A DNA stretch of 64,000 bases from Pilasporangium apinafurcum (GCA_001600495.1 BCKE01000003.1:787977-851976), one strand, 5' to 3'. Positions 1-10,993 are shown, counted from the stretch's first letter. Translations and numbers: made by a program. Notes: a model not told the origin generated them from the letters alone.

Positions 1-723
1 TTTACTGGTGTTATAGGCCCAAGAGGGAGTAGGTGTCCGGTACTTTGGTATCTTTGGCATCTATGAGGATCTCCTTAGGCGCTAAATTGTGTGAGATACC
101 AATAGATACTGGTAATTCAGGGATAATTTCTTGTTATTTCTTTGGGCTAGCAAAAGCTGATTAAGACTAGACAATCGCTGAGTAGCCATCTCCGACATCT
201 GGACTTGATGAATAAATGTTCGTTCTTGAGAAAGATGTTTCTAGTGTGATCTTTGACTTCTTTTCGCACCGATGCTACTGCACCACGCTTTTTGGATAAT
301 CGCTTTGACTTAGTCATCGGTTAAACAAAGTTCATCCTACGGGTAGGAGAGATAGAGGATGTAACTTAGGTTACGCGCACCGCGTGGTGGACGGTGACGG
401 AACGTGTAAGAACCCTCTGGAATCCGATCAGACTGGTGGTTCCAAGCGATCAGTTTACCTTCACAGTTGGGGGAAGAAGCGAAGGTGAGTTGTTGAGGTT
501 GGCGATTGGGAGTGATTGTCACAAAGGAAAACGCAGCCAAAAGGGAAAGGACCACATGCAGAGGTTCATGCTTCTTAGATGTCAATCGACAGAAGCGATG
601 TGGCCTGCGTACCCATACCCATTCATGATGGCTGCGTATGGCGTTCTGTATATTGGTGATTTCATATAATGTGTCGATTTTGTTCTGATAGACTGCGAGC
701 AACGTCCCAAGAAGATCATCCTC
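1..723. other. Left-edge region without an assignable gene
   Basis: Short open frames exist on both strands, including 121 codons on the minus strand at 337-702 and 91 codons on the plus strand at 394-669. They overlap each other and neither shows a recognisable domain. The minus strand at about 20-150 reads as roughly 40 open codons in one frame, but without a start or a family match. I see the 5' flank of the gene that starts at 724 and nothing else I can defend. Confidence 0.4.
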
Positions 724-3700
724 ATGAAGCGCATCCGCACTTACTCCACTGATGCGGATGACGTCATGAGAGACAAAGAATTTGCTTCAAAGCACCTGTA
801 TGCATCAAGTAGCGATTCAAATGTAGTGGACAATACGTTTGATGGCAGAGAACGTGATGGTCAAGATGACGTAGCCCAAAGACGAAGAAAAGAAACATCG
901 CGAAATGCTACTACAGTTGATGCGAACAGTGTAGCATTGAGTCGCGAGGAGAACAACGCAACTAGCACTGGTGGTGCGGACTGGAATGATGGAGATCAAC
1001 GTAATGATGAAAAAAGTGATCAGACTGTTGTGAACAACACCGATGGTAGTATCGTTGAAAGGACAAATCAAAATCTGAAAACATCTGGGCAAGTATTAGC
1101 GGATGTTGCTGATGACGAAGCTCACGATTCTACTATCACAGATAACATTTCTGTTGAAACTGATACCGTTGATGATGTGATTTCTCGACATGAAAGCGGA
1201 TCGAGCCTTGTGACAATGGTAACAGCACCAGCTTTTAAGGCAGTACATAAATCGTGGGAAGACTTTGATGCAGAGCTAAAGGCGTACGCAAAAGCAACGT
1301 ATCAGCTATATGTAATTCGAACAACAACATCGGTGAAGAGAAGAAACCAACGCATTGCTGAAACTGCTGCAGGTGGAGGACCAATAGCGAATTGCAATGT
1401 CAAAGGTAGTGCTGAGGGCGAAGATGGTGTTGAAACCCAGCACATCTCATTGATTCCGGAAAGATTTCAATGGTATTCGAAGACGCTTACGTGCACTCAC
1501 GGCTGGAAAGATCGTCATCGTGGGCTTGGAAAGCGAGTAACAACCGTGGTGCGATCTACCTGTTGTCCAGCAAAGATGTGTGCCACAGTAACGCATAGCG
1601 GTGACGACGAAGCTGGTTGGCAGGTTGTGCTAACCAAGCACGTACGAACACATAACCACCCTTTATCCAAGCAGTTGTATTTGTACTACATCGAGAATCG
1701 GCGTATTTATGACCCTGAACTGCTTTTGGTGCCAAGTGGTAGCAATGACAATAGCGAGAGCCGACACCTCGGACTACACAACAACATCAAACCCTTACTC
1801 ACGAACCACGATGACCGTGATGCGAATACTTTGGTACCTGCTGGTGCATTGGATGCAGCATTTCGAAACGAGCATGCTATCCGAGACAGGATGCCTAATC
1901 GAGCGAATGAAATGCACGCTTCGACGACTCCTAGGAATTCGCAGTATTTTCACGTCCCGAAAGTTGCCGTAAAATCGCATGCATCATGGGAAGCATTCCA
2001 TAACTATATTTCCGAGTATTCCACTGCGACATTGCAAGTGTTTCGAACGCGATCTACAATTTCTGTGGCAGCGAAGAATCTGAAAATAATTGACCAAGCA
2101 ACGAAAGCAGGGCGATCGAGGGTAGAAGTAGAAGCGCAACTCCTTCCTGATACTGAGAAATGGTATTCGAAGATGCTCATTTGCGATCATGGGTGGAAAC
2201 GCAAGTCACGCAGTAAAGCACCGCGCCTGTCGACTGAAGATTTTGTCACTAGCAACAGTATCGGGAGTACATGTCCTGTGATTCTTCTGGCGAGACTCGA
2301 ACGCGATGTGCATGATAATTGGCGAGTAGTGATCAATCGTCAAGTAGTAAATCATAACCATCCCTTAGATGGACTTCGTGATACCATGATACGCATTGGC
2401 AATGAGGACATAAGGGAATCAATTCCAACAATCGAACCGAGTAGTTCTGCATCCGCTGCAATGTCTATGATAAGTAGCAACACTCCACATGCGCGAGAAC
2501 TAGAGAAGGATCCCATTATGTCCCGCCAAGAAGATCGCTTGGTTGGTAATGAAATCATGGTGCGGGTCCCTCCAATTGATGCAATCCATTCGTCATGGGA
2601 CGCATTTCATGAATTCTTGAAACGATATTCTGATGCAACATACCAGCTGTATCGAACAAGAACAACAAGTTCTGTTCAAGGGAGAAACCAAAAAATTATG
2701 GAGATCAAACGAACCGTCCATATGTCCACAGGTGCTGATGAAAGCAGCAACGAGACTAATACTTCAGAAAGCATGAACGAAAGTTATCCCAGCGACACGC
2801 GATTGATTCCTGAGGAGTGGAAATGGTACTCCAAAACACTTACGTGCACGCACGGTTGGAAAGAGCGGCGACGTGGAACAGGAAAGCGAAGTGTACATGT
2901 ATTCCGATCGACTGAATGCCCTGCCAAGATTTGCGCGACCGTGCAGTACGTAGAGAGTGGGTCTCACTCTTTTTCAGGTCCGAGTGGATGGCGTGTGGTT
3001 GTAAATCGGCATGTGGTTGATCACAACCATACTTTATCAAAGGCGTTGTATCAGCATTATTGCGAGAACCGACGAATCTATAACCCCGATTTGCTGGCAA
3101 TTAATGGTCCACCTGAAGTTGCTCTTGATGAATCAGCAAACTTCCATGAGTTCCCGATGATCTACCAAACTGTAACCCCTCACAATGACAATCATCGACC
3201 ACATGAAGCGCAGTCGGTTAGTACTGGTGATTCTATAAGTGTGGGGAAGGACACTTCAACGACTGTCGATGCACAGCACACGATCTTCAATCACCAACAG
3301 GACAGAGCGATGATAACATCAGGCCATCGGCTGGCACCAAATGATGCAAGCGAATCTCGCTCGACAAGCACACGAAGTCGCGAGAGCGAGCGCAATGAGC
3401 GAAATAGGGTAATGCTAAACGGAATGGGTACAGCTATCGGTTCAGGAGCGCTATTGTCTGACTCGGGCAATGACTCCAAACAGCACCCACAAGGGTCTCG
3501 TCCAAGCTACTATCTTCAAAATTACTTTGGCTATATATCACAACCACAAGTACCAGTAATGACTACAGCTCAGGGTTTTTCTACACACGGATTCCGAGAC
3601 AGCAATGTAATGCCTGGTCAAATGAGCAGTGAGGTACCGACCACTTTTGGGAGTAGTAGTGGAAACGAAGAAGATCGTGGTGTCGCTGATTTCGCTACCA

Positions 3701-4650
3701 AAGTCGCGCCAAGTAGTCATCATACATCCAGTACACCAATAGATAAACAACCTCGAGAACCTGAGGATAACGTTGAGATGAGTGATAACGATGACGACAT
3801 CAACGCTAGGAATGGGCTCGCAGATGAGGAGTTGAATGGTTCTGATGCTGGAGAAGCAGATAGTACTACACCGTGCTGGCGTCCTGGTTCTTTAGTGAAA
3901 ATTGTACCGGAGGTGAACAATTTAGGAGTGACAATATGGCGAGCGCCGAGGATGAAATCTCACCATTCATCGTGGGATGCTTTCCAAGAATATTTAAATG
4001 AATATTCGGCGGGAACATATCAGCTTTACCGCGTACGCACCACGTCTTCGGTAAGTTCACGAAATATGCGCATTTTACAGCAATCCGCCGTCCGTGGTGC
4101 TCTAGCGCACGCAAAAGACTTGGAGGTCTCGCAGTCATCGACGGTCCAACTTGTGCCAGAGAGCCATCAATGGTATTCGAAGACGTATGTTTGCACACAC
4201 GGATGGAAAGAGCGTCGTCGTGGCAAAGGGCAGCGCGTCAGTCACAATCTGCGCTCGACATCGTGTCCCGTCAAAGTGTGTGTCACATTGCAGCGTGTCG
4301 TGCACGACGTGGCGCGTTGGGAAGTGGTGGTGACGCGACATGTCTTGACCCACAATCACGAATTGGCACAGGAAGTGTATCAACAGTATTCAGAGGTCCG
4401 TCGTATTCGCGATCCAACGCTGCTTGTGCAAGCTGAAGAGCTATGGCAAACAGGAGCGACGCGACGCAAGATCTACGAGTTCCTAAAGGAACACTCAGCA
4501 AACGCCGTGCAAATGAAGGATGTACACAACCTCGTGCAGAAATGGCAACAGCGCACAAGAGGTGCTGGAGCGACTTCAGCCGGGGCTTTAGCAGGAACTG
4601 CTGCAGTATCGAATCCAGATGACCACGTAGATAAACTCCAGCATTTGTAA
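724..4650 (+). CDS. Protein with four FAR1/ZSWIM3-N-like zinc domains
   Basis: Single-exon protein of 1308 aa. A domain of about 150 residues occurs four times, at roughly residues 170-328, 412-548, 612-788 and 1072-1232. Each copy begins with a SW-x-x-F segment, followed by an YQLY(R/V)-x-RTTSSV strand, then WYSK-x-L-x-CTHGWK, then R-S-T-x-CPAK-x-C, and ends in H-x-x-x-HNH. The Cys and His residues match the FAR1/WRKY-GCM1 zinc cluster used as the N-terminal domain of ZSWIM3-type proteins, so DNA binding is the likely role. Copy 2 keeps the CP but has LL where the others have the second Cys, so it may not bind zinc normally. The linkers are acidic, Ser/Asn-rich and low in complexity. After copy 4 a helical tail (LWQTGATRRKIYEFL) resembles the region that follows this domain in ZSWIM proteins. 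No SWIM finger or transposase domain is present. The family call is good; the function (transcription factor or domesticated transposon protein) is inferred. Confidence 0.75.
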   Translation: MKRIRTYSTDADDVMRDKEFASKHLYASSSDSNVVDNTFDGRERDGQDDVAQRRRKETSRNATTVDANSVALSREENNATSTGGADWNDGDQRNDEKSDQTVVNNTDGSIVERTNQNLKTSGQVLADVADDEAHDSTITDNISVETDTVDDVISRHESGSSLVTMVTAPAFKAVHKSWEDFDAELKAYAKATYQLYVIRTTTSVKRRNQRIAETAAGGGPIANCNVKGSAEGEDGVETQHISLIPERFQWYSKTLTCTHGWKDRHRGLGKRVTTVVRSTCCPAKMCATVTHSGDDEAGWQVVLTKHVRTHNHPLSKQLYLYYIENRRIYDPELLLVPSGSNDNSESRHLGLHNNIKPLLTNHDDRDANTLVPAGALDAAFRNEHAIRDRMPNRANEMHASTTPRNSQYFHVPKVAVKSHASWEAFHNYISEYSTATLQVFRTRSTISVAAKNLKIIDQATKAGRSRVEVEAQLLPDTEKWYSKMLICDHGWKRKSRSKAPRLSTEDFVTSNSIGSTCPVILLARLERDVHDNWRVVINRQVVNHNHPLDGLRDTMIRIGNEDIRESIPTIEPSSSASAAMSMISSNTPHARELEKDPIMSRQEDRLVGNEIMVRVPPIDAIHSSWDAFHEFLKRYSDATYQLYRTRTTSSVQGRNQKIMEIKRTVHMSTGADESSNETNTSESMNESYPSDTRLIPEEWKWYSKTLTCTHGWKERRRGTGKRSVHVFRSTECPAKICATVQYVESGSHSFSGPSGWRVVVNRHVVDHNHTLSKALYQHYCENRRIYNPDLLAINGPPEVALDESANFHEFPMIYQTVTPHNDNHRPHEAQSVSTGDSISVGKDTSTTVDAQHTIFNHQQDRAMITSGHRLAPNDASESRSTSTRSRESERNERNRVMLNGMGTAIGSGALLSDSGNDSKQHPQGSRPSYYLQNYFGYISQPQVPVMTTAQGFSTHGFRDSNVMPGQMSSEVPTTFGSSSGNEEDRGVADFATKVAPSSHHTSSTPIDKQPREPEDNVEMSDNDDDINARNGLADEELNGSDAGEADSTTPCWRPGSLVKIVPEVNNLGVTIWRAPRMKSHHSSWDAFQEYLNEYSAGTYQLYRVRTTSSVSSRNMRILQQSAVRGALAHAKDLEVSQSSTVQLVPESHQWYSKTYVCTHGWKERRRGKGQRVSHNLRSTSCPVKVCVTLQRVVHDVARWEVVVTRHVLTHNHELAQEVYQQYSEVRRIRDPTLLVQAEELWQTGATRRKIYEFLKEHSANAVQMKDVHNLVQKWQQRTRGAGATSAGALAGTAAVSNPDDHVDKLQHL

Positions 4651-4873
4651 TTTCATATCATCCAGTGACAGAAAAATGAAAACAGGAAACTAAAACCGGT
4701 AATGATTAACTTTAATTCATACCCGTATGAAACGAATCCATGTAATCAAGGTGACTGACGTCGCCAGTGTCGTTACTTTTGTTGAAATGCCATGAAAAAG
4801 CCTCCGCTTTTATTTTAGAAATCACAATAGAAGAAGCGGAACGAGCGCTTTAATTGTACGGTGGAATCCGAAC

Positions 4874-7800
4874 ATGGCAGGAACCGCAGCATATTTCCAA
4901 GGTGGTGATTATGTGGAATTGCTGAGTGCACAAGGAAAGACTCCAGCCTCGACATGGAAACTCCAGGGGAAAATTACCAAAACTTTTGAAAAAACTATCA
5001 AGGGGAATGCATTCCAACTGGATGGGGGCACCGAGACGAAAATGCAACTTCCCAAATCGCAGTCCTCACAGTGCTTGGGGTTGTCACAGCGCTTTCTCGT
5101 CTTGCAGATTTTGATCCCATACACGCGCACGCTCTCGATTGAGATAGGATTTTCAGACTTCCAGAAAATCCGACGGCGGTTTGTGGTTGCATCGGCGTTT
5201 CGAGAAACGGTGATGAATGCACTCCATGTACAAATTCCTGTTGGGGCCAACGTGACTCGAGATCAATGGATGAATCTCGTATTTGATCTGCAGGCATTAA
5301 CGGAGGCATTTTTTGCGGGAAGTTCTTTCCGATCGATGGAATCCATTTGCATCAGTGGTAGTTGCAGATTAAAGCGAATTTTCACAATGAAAGATGCACC
5401 GGCATGTGATCTCCGTTCATCCAGAGTATGTTCAGCATTTGCTGTTGCTCGGTTTGCAGATATGAAAGACATTCCTAAGCAATTCCATTTTTTTAGTGGT
5501 AATGGCCCCGTTTCAACAGAGTATTTTGCAATTACTAGTGGTGGCATTAATGGAGAGAGCAGATCAAGTGTTGCTAAAGTAGGAATGCAGGCAGCAAGTG
5601 CAATACCACCAGCGTCAAAACCAGATCGAGTGAAGTCAGCTGTCACTGCGAAGAACAAGACTAGGCTGCCTAACAGTAGACCGTCAAGTACTGGAAATAT
5701 TACACGTGACCACGCGTCAAAATTGCAACGTGATAATGAAGAAAAAGTAGCATTGATGAGACAACCGTCAGCAACGATAGAATCGCCTATGGCGGCAAGT
5801 GATGCCTGCAAGGCAAAGTTTTTTTCTCCCGAAGTCTCTTCTTCTACACAATCATCCACGTCACCGTTACATTCTTTTCAATTGAACGATGTATCATCTA
5901 TTAGTCAGCGCACGAAGCATGACGAATCCGAACCTTCGTCTCCGAGTGTTAATGCGATTGACTACAAACAAAGCTCAAGAGCTGGTGAAGTAGCGAGTAC
6001 ACACGTCCAAGGTGAGCAAGAAGCGAACGTGCTCGAGTCACCACCACCTTCATCGCCAACACGCCTCAACACTGAGTGGATCGACACAGGAAAGAAGAAA
6101 CATCGGGAAACCATCTTCGACGAAATTCAGAGAAAGTTGGATCTGTTATCAGAAAATGAAGAGCAAGCAAGTCAGCGAGATCATGCCCTTTACATGCAAC
6201 ATACTTCAATTAAGAATAGTGTGTCTAGTGAACTGGAATTGGGTACGAAGTGGCTTTCACACGACACAGAGCCAATCGTAAACGAACTTAAGGAAGCTAA
6301 CAACGACGATGAAGCTGATCAAAGTGTACAATTCAGCAACGAGTGGCGAAGAGAGTTATCTTCATCACAGATGTTGCATAGCCGAACGAGAGGTGAAGAA
6401 GACAGAGACGGCACTCAGACAAGAAAACTTGCATCCCGCACAGTAAAACCTTCTCTGTCAATATTTTCATTTCGGCGTGATGTCGATGATTCTGAACTTC
6501 ATTTGAGAAAAGTTCATCAAGCGGAAGAACCTAGGATACTCGACAGATCTCAGCACTTATTCGACTTTGATACGTTGCTCTCAAAGAGCCCGGAGAAAAA
6601 TGCACGAAGTTCGGCTGATAGGTCAACATCGAGTCTCAAAAGTCACTACAGATCTCAAGATCAGGAAGTAAATGCCTCAAAGACACGCCCAGTTGAGCAA
6701 GCGGAAACAGTAGGCATGGAGATGGAGCAAGATGAAGAGCAGAATTCCAGCAGCGACGATGATCACGAACTTACTCGATTACTAGCAGCGAAGCGGTCGA
6801 TGCGACAGCAGCATGCGCGTAAAATCGAATTAAATAAACTTGCAGATTCCATTCGCGAGGAATCAGATAGCTTCAAAAGCACACCACCTCAAGCATCAAT
6901 CGTTTCTCCTAAAATTTCAACTATCTTCACAAAACACGAAATTGGGCGATTATCTACCAGCGAAGAAATTGAAATCAGCAGCGTGGTTGAAAGAGAGTTA
7001 TGCTTTGATCGAGAAAACGCAGAGAACCCAAATGTAGTTGTATTTGATGACGAAGTTAGAGATCAAGATGAATGCAGTACCGACGGGGACGATTTATCGC
7101 TTGATTTGTACGTATTGCCTTTTTAATTAGGATTTAATGCGTGCCTTATTGTATGTGTATCGCTGGTTTACAGGTCCGATGAGATGGATGCAAGTGCCGA
7201 CTCATCTCTGAGTGATCGACAACGCATGAACAATGGAAATCTCGACATTGATAAGCACAGCGAGAGCGAGGGTGTTGGCGATGATGATGAAGATAATGAG
7301 CAGAGTTTTGATTTCGGTGCGTTAGGAATCGATTTGATAAGGGTTGTTCAATGTTTACTTATTGAAATTACTGTGCGCCATGCAGATGATCTTGTTAAGG
7401 AAGACCCGTCAAATGCTGCAGATGACGCGAACAACGCAGATCAACCTCATCGGCGTTCGATCGACCCACTTGAGACAAAGGAATTCATCGACCAAATCAA
7501 TCCACAGCATTCACCGTATCAAAGATCTCCAACGAGCCCGTATTCAAAGCATATCCGTTCACTATTATCAGAAAGCCCCATTCCACGCATTACCCGAATG
7601 TGTAGCCCTAGTAAAGCCATATCGGCATCATCTTCGCGACGTTTACAACATCTTTTGGAATCCACCGACTGGTCCCACCTCTCATCTTGCTCCGAAACCC
7701 GAACCAAAAAGCATTTTCATGGCACGAACCAATGCGAAAACCCATTGTCACAATGCGAAGTGACGTCTCAAACCACTACATCCTCGCAGCTTAAATCTTC

Positions 7801-7939
7801 GTCGCCAATGTTAAAATCATTAAAAGCAAGCCCGTCCACCGCCAGTGCCACCAGTGGGTCCATTGATTTAATTTACGACCCTCTCTTACAGTGCTATTAT
7901 GATCCTATTGCTAATAAGTACTATACCTTAGCAAAATAA
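4874..7939 (+). CDS. CFAP20-domain-containing protein (CFAP20DC-like)
   Basis: Two exons, 4874-7107 and 7174-7939, joined over a 66-base GTACGT...TTTACAG intron that keeps the frame (Leu codon split tt/g); product about 999 aa. Residues 1-175 form a CFAP20 (DUF667) domain: an N-terminal FQGGDYVELL segment, then strands ending in CRLKRIFTMKD. CFAP20 itself is an axonemal inner-junction protein. Longer proteins with this domain followed by a disordered tail match animal CFAP20DC. The remaining roughly 800 residues are Ser/Glu-rich and disordered, with an acidic stretch near 620-640. The extreme C-terminus is a conserved-looking YDPLLQCYYDPIANKYY motif, suggesting a short binding element. It fits an organism with flagellated zoospores. 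The domain call is firm; the cellular role is inferred. Confidence 0.8.
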
Positions 7940-8071
7940 ATAAAGCGGAGAAAACACAGCCGAAGAAGCACTGGCTCTGCCGTACATAAGGAAAACGATT
8001 CGTTCTCGTTTTCTTGTCTTTTGCTATTGCTTTCTATCCATCAATGCAAGCTTCATCATCTGCTTTCTGAT

Positions 8072-10318
8072 TTATCCATCGTCAGAACTCAGAAGCATAC
8101 TGGCCATGCTCTTTCGTATTCGGGAAGAGTTGAGTGCAGACGTCAGACTTCCATCTTCCCCGCCGACCAACATCCGTTCGCTCCCTGTGCTGGAGATACT
8201 CGGCTGACTTGCTCGCTTTTTCTGACCGAGATCTTTTAGAACGTCCTTAATCATATGTGGTTTAAAATCTTCCGACAGTGACGCCCAGAACTCACGATTC
8301 GATAGCAAGGACTTGTACGCGATGGCGTTCACATTACTCAGGATCTGCGCCCAGATGCTGAAAAGTGGTGTGACGATGAAATCAGCAAATCCAACCTGCA
8401 TTTTCTTAACTACGATCGTGTCGCGATCCATGAACGGAGAAACTGCTAACGAGAGTTGTTTCTCCAAGTCACCCTGCACGAAAAACTCTTCGACAACGCG
8501 GTCGGTCCATTTCAGCATCAATTCACGATCTTTTGCAGGATTTGAGACATCACAGGTATGCAAGATCATCTTGAGCAGGAGTTTCTTGTCGCCGACGTTT
8601 TTGATCATCAATTCTTCGTCGGGAGCTGGGAGGATGTTGGTCTTGAAAAGCGCGACGTCCTCGAAATGCTTAGCCATGTCAGTCGCTAGCACCATTTGGA
8701 TAATCATTTCGCGAGAGTACTTGAAATCTTCAGTAGAGAGTTTGGCTAAGATATTAAATTCCGGGTTCTTCATGACGAGGAAGCTTTGCGCGACGTGAAA
8801 ATTCTCCAAGACAGCGTGGTCATTGTATCGCAACGCGATCTCCGATGCTGTGGAGATGTGAAAACTATTGTTAAAACCATCATGTTTGAAGTCATGGATC
8901 CCTGCAGCGATGAGTGCCAACGCGCGATCAAGTGGTCGTAAGAAAGGAGACAGCTCGGGCTGAATGAGGAAGTAATGCACAGTCTGCATTACGTCGGCTG
9001 CGTGAATACTGTTATGGTATGGATTCGTGGTCATGTAGCCGCGCTGAATCTCGAGTAGAAAGTTCACGAGCACGGTTTGTTCGAGTTGCAGGCTTGTGGA
9101 GGCGAGATCGTGTAGCAAGTAGTAACCTAACTGGCAAAGTGCATTCCCGTTTGAAACAATCTGTACACGAAAAATGTCAAAAGACCAACTCGTGGCATCA
9201 CGTAGTAGGTTTTGAAGTTCGAATTCTGAGGCTGGCTCCATCGGCGGCAGTAACTCCTTCATCGTCACGCCTCGCTTTATGGAATGTCTACCGTGATTGT
9301 GTTGCGTCGAGTTGCGTTTCCCTAAAGAAGATGCTAAATCACCGTCTTCTCCATCTTCTGAATCTCTTGTTCCTCCATGAGCTATACCTCTTATTTCGTC
9401 TTCGTTTGCATCGGGGAGCACTTTAGCGGTATCATTAACCTTAAGCATTTCACCACGGAGCCAATTCTGAGTATCATGATCCACTTCTTCGCCTATTAGT
9501 TCTTCATTGGCATCATATAGACGATTGTTCTTGATGGCGTCAATTGCGAATTCAACTTCATCGCGTAATGAACTCCGCAAGGCCGGATGGAAGCGTAACT
9601 CATTAAGTACACGCAGCACATGCTCGACGGGCGAAGTAATCCTTCCTTTAGGTATCCAGTTCATGGACCGCGATCGCTGTTTTAGGCGTTCAAACACAAC
9701 CAACACGCGCAGCACGCGTAGAATCACACGTAACCGCAGGATTTTGACCAAGATGCTCGACGTGGTACCCGTAGCAGCGACGATGCCCATCACAAAGGAT
9801 GTGATAATCACGAGCGCATCAAACAAGTTCCAGAAATTTTGTAGATGCTGGAAATTGTAGGCAAAGACCTTGACGATGATCTCAAACAGTAAAATGGATC
9901 CAACAGTGATGTCCGTCACATCGATCGCACTTTTATAGGACGTAAGTGCATCTTCACCCATGGTGATCTGCACCATTACGAATGCGCCATACGCCAACAC
10001 GATCATCACGAAGAACATTTCCACATACAGCTGCCGCATGAATTCGCCCACGATAAGCCGAAGACGGTTGATCGGTTTGATGTGCATGACGCTGCTATCG
10101 CGTCCACGGAGGTCAGCTGCCTTGCGTCGTCTCACTTTCGACAAATGGGTCGTCGTGTGCGTGTGCTCCGCTGGGGCGACGGCGCGAGACCGCCGCTCAC
10201 CGTACGGATAGCGCTTGAAAAACCGCGAAAAAGTTTGCCTCTTTGGCTGAAACGACGAGCCGTTGACCGATGTAGCATGAGGCAGCGGTGGATTTGTTTG
10301 ACTCTCAGATGACGCCAT
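8072..10318 (-). CDS. Voltage-sensor domain fused to class I cyclic nucleotide phosphodiesterase
   Basis: Single-exon protein of 748 aa with two parts. Residues 99-213 are four membrane helices of voltage-sensor type: S1 about 99-120; S2 133-156 with LLFEIIVK (acidic E146); S3 162-183 with the classic FWNLFDALV (D167); S4 188-213 with basic residues at mostly every third position (VKILRLRVILRVLRV). No pore loop or S5-S6 follows, so this is a sensor, not a channel. A linker of about 150 residues is rich in acidic residues and holds KRNS, a possible PKA-type site. Residues 380-700 are a class I 3',5'-cyclic nucleotide phosphodiesterase. It shows YHNSIHAADV (434-443), the metal-binding HDFKHDGFNN (475-484), HTCDVSNP (587-594) and the invariant Gln in QVGFADFIV (641-649). 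The likely reaction is hydrolysis of cAMP and/or cGMP at a membrane under voltage control. Both domains are clear; coupling between them is inference by analogy with voltage-sensing phosphatases. Confidence 0.88.
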   Translation of the reverse strand: MASSESQTNPPLPHATSVNGSSFQPKRQTFSRFFKRYPYGERRSRAVAPAEHTHTTTHLSKVRRRKAADLRGRDSSVMHIKPINRLRLIVGEFMRQLYVEMFFVMIVLAYGAFVMVQITMGEDALTSYKSAIDVTDITVGSILLFEIIVKVFAYNFQHLQNFWNLFDALVIITSFVMGIVAATGTTSSILVKILRLRVILRVLRVLVVFERLKQRSRSMNWIPKGRITSPVEHVLRVLNELRFHPALRSSLRDEVEFAIDAIKNNRLYDANEELIGEEVDHDTQNWLRGEMLKVNDTAKVLPDANEDEIRGIAHGGTRDSEDGEDGDLASSLGKRNSTQHNHGRHSIKRGVTMKELLPPMEPASEFELQNLLRDATSWSFDIFRVQIVSNGNALCQLGYYLLHDLASTSLQLEQTVLVNFLLEIQRGYMTTNPYHNSIHAADVMQTVHYFLIQPELSPFLRPLDRALALIAAGIHDFKHDGFNNSFHISTASEIALRYNDHAVLENFHVAQSFLVMKNPEFNILAKLSTEDFKYSREMIIQMVLATDMAKHFEDVALFKTNILPAPDEELMIKNVGDKKLLLKMILHTCDVSNPAKDRELMLKWTDRVVEEFFVQGDLEKQLSLAVSPFMDRDTIVVKKMQVGFADFIVTPLFSIWAQILSNVNAIAYKSLLSNREFWASLSEDFKPHMIKDVLKDLGQKKRASQPSISSTGSERMLVGGEDGSLTSALNSSRIRKSMASMLLSSDDG

Positions 10319-10828
10319 GCTGTGACTGCGACTGCTTCAGGGACTATCGCTTTGTAATGGGAAGAAAAAGCCGCAGAACGGAAATCTACCTATTATCGAT
10401 GGATATGAAGAAGTCCCCAGGCGACGGTGATACTAATAGTTCTATTCGTTTGCCTTGCCTTGTTGGCGTGGTAGTTGGTCCGAGCGGACGTAGCCTTGGA
10501 GCGCTTTGTTGCTGGTACTTGAGCTTCCGGTGGGAAAACCTTGGGAGAGAGAGAAACAAAAAAAAACGCCGCGTACCAAGTGAAACGTGCGTTGGGGTGA
10601 AGTGCACCCACGCTGGGGGAATCCTATTTATACAAACAGTCCCTAAGCGACTCGCTGGGTCTTGGTGCTTTTGCTTTTCAATCCAATCAACTTATTTTTT
10701 TTTCTTTCGCTTCTGTGGCGACTCAGAAGATCGAAGGGTCACGCTCAGAATAGCACAGAAAAAAAATCGACGAATTCTCTGGACAGCGTACCCACTTTTT
10801 ACCAGCAACAGACCCACATCACCCAACA
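10319..10828. promoter_or_regulatory. Upstream region of the phosphodiesterase gene
   Basis: About 500 bases of non-coding sequence between the phosphodiesterase start on the minus strand and a tiny open frame at 10829. It contains poly-T/poly-A runs (for example near 10688-10700). An open frame of 183 codons on the plus strand (10288-10839) is low-complexity and overlaps the phosphodiesterase start, so I treat it as chance. No motif was identified. Confidence 0.3.
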
Positions 10829-10993
10829 ATGCTAGGTAAGCACCTTTACTTTTTCTTCGACTATGGACACTTCCAATTTACGCACGTGTGCGGCACATAT
10901 ACAATCTGTTCACACAGCTTCTTCCATTCCAACGCCGTCCCCACGTTCGCACGAAGAGACATGGGTGCAGACGAGGAGAAGTTGCGATGGTGA
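10829..10993 (+). other. Short open frame of uncertain status (54 codons)
   Basis: An ATG in a clean context starts a 54-codon frame that ends with TGA. The part after a possible splice acceptor (CACACAG at 10911-10917) reads FFHSNAVPTFARRDMGADEE, which looks protein-like. A GTAAGC donor lies directly behind the second codon, so a first exon of a small spliced gene is also possible, but no splicing pattern gave a longer convincing product. I do not recognise it. From here to the PSMA6 stop at 11355 I see nothing else. Confidence 0.2.

Noticed and set aside
337-702. 121-codon minus-strand frame near the left edge
   Set aside because: No domain and poor composition, and a plus-strand frame of similar quality overlaps it.
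7343-7385. Second short intron in the CFAP20-domain gene
   Set aside because: The 43-base segment ends in CAG, but removing it shifts the frame and the donor is weak; the unspliced frame is open.
10288-10839. 183-codon open frame on the plus strand
   Set aside because: It overlaps the start of the phosphodiesterase in antisense, has low-complexity Arg/Lys-rich composition and no domain.
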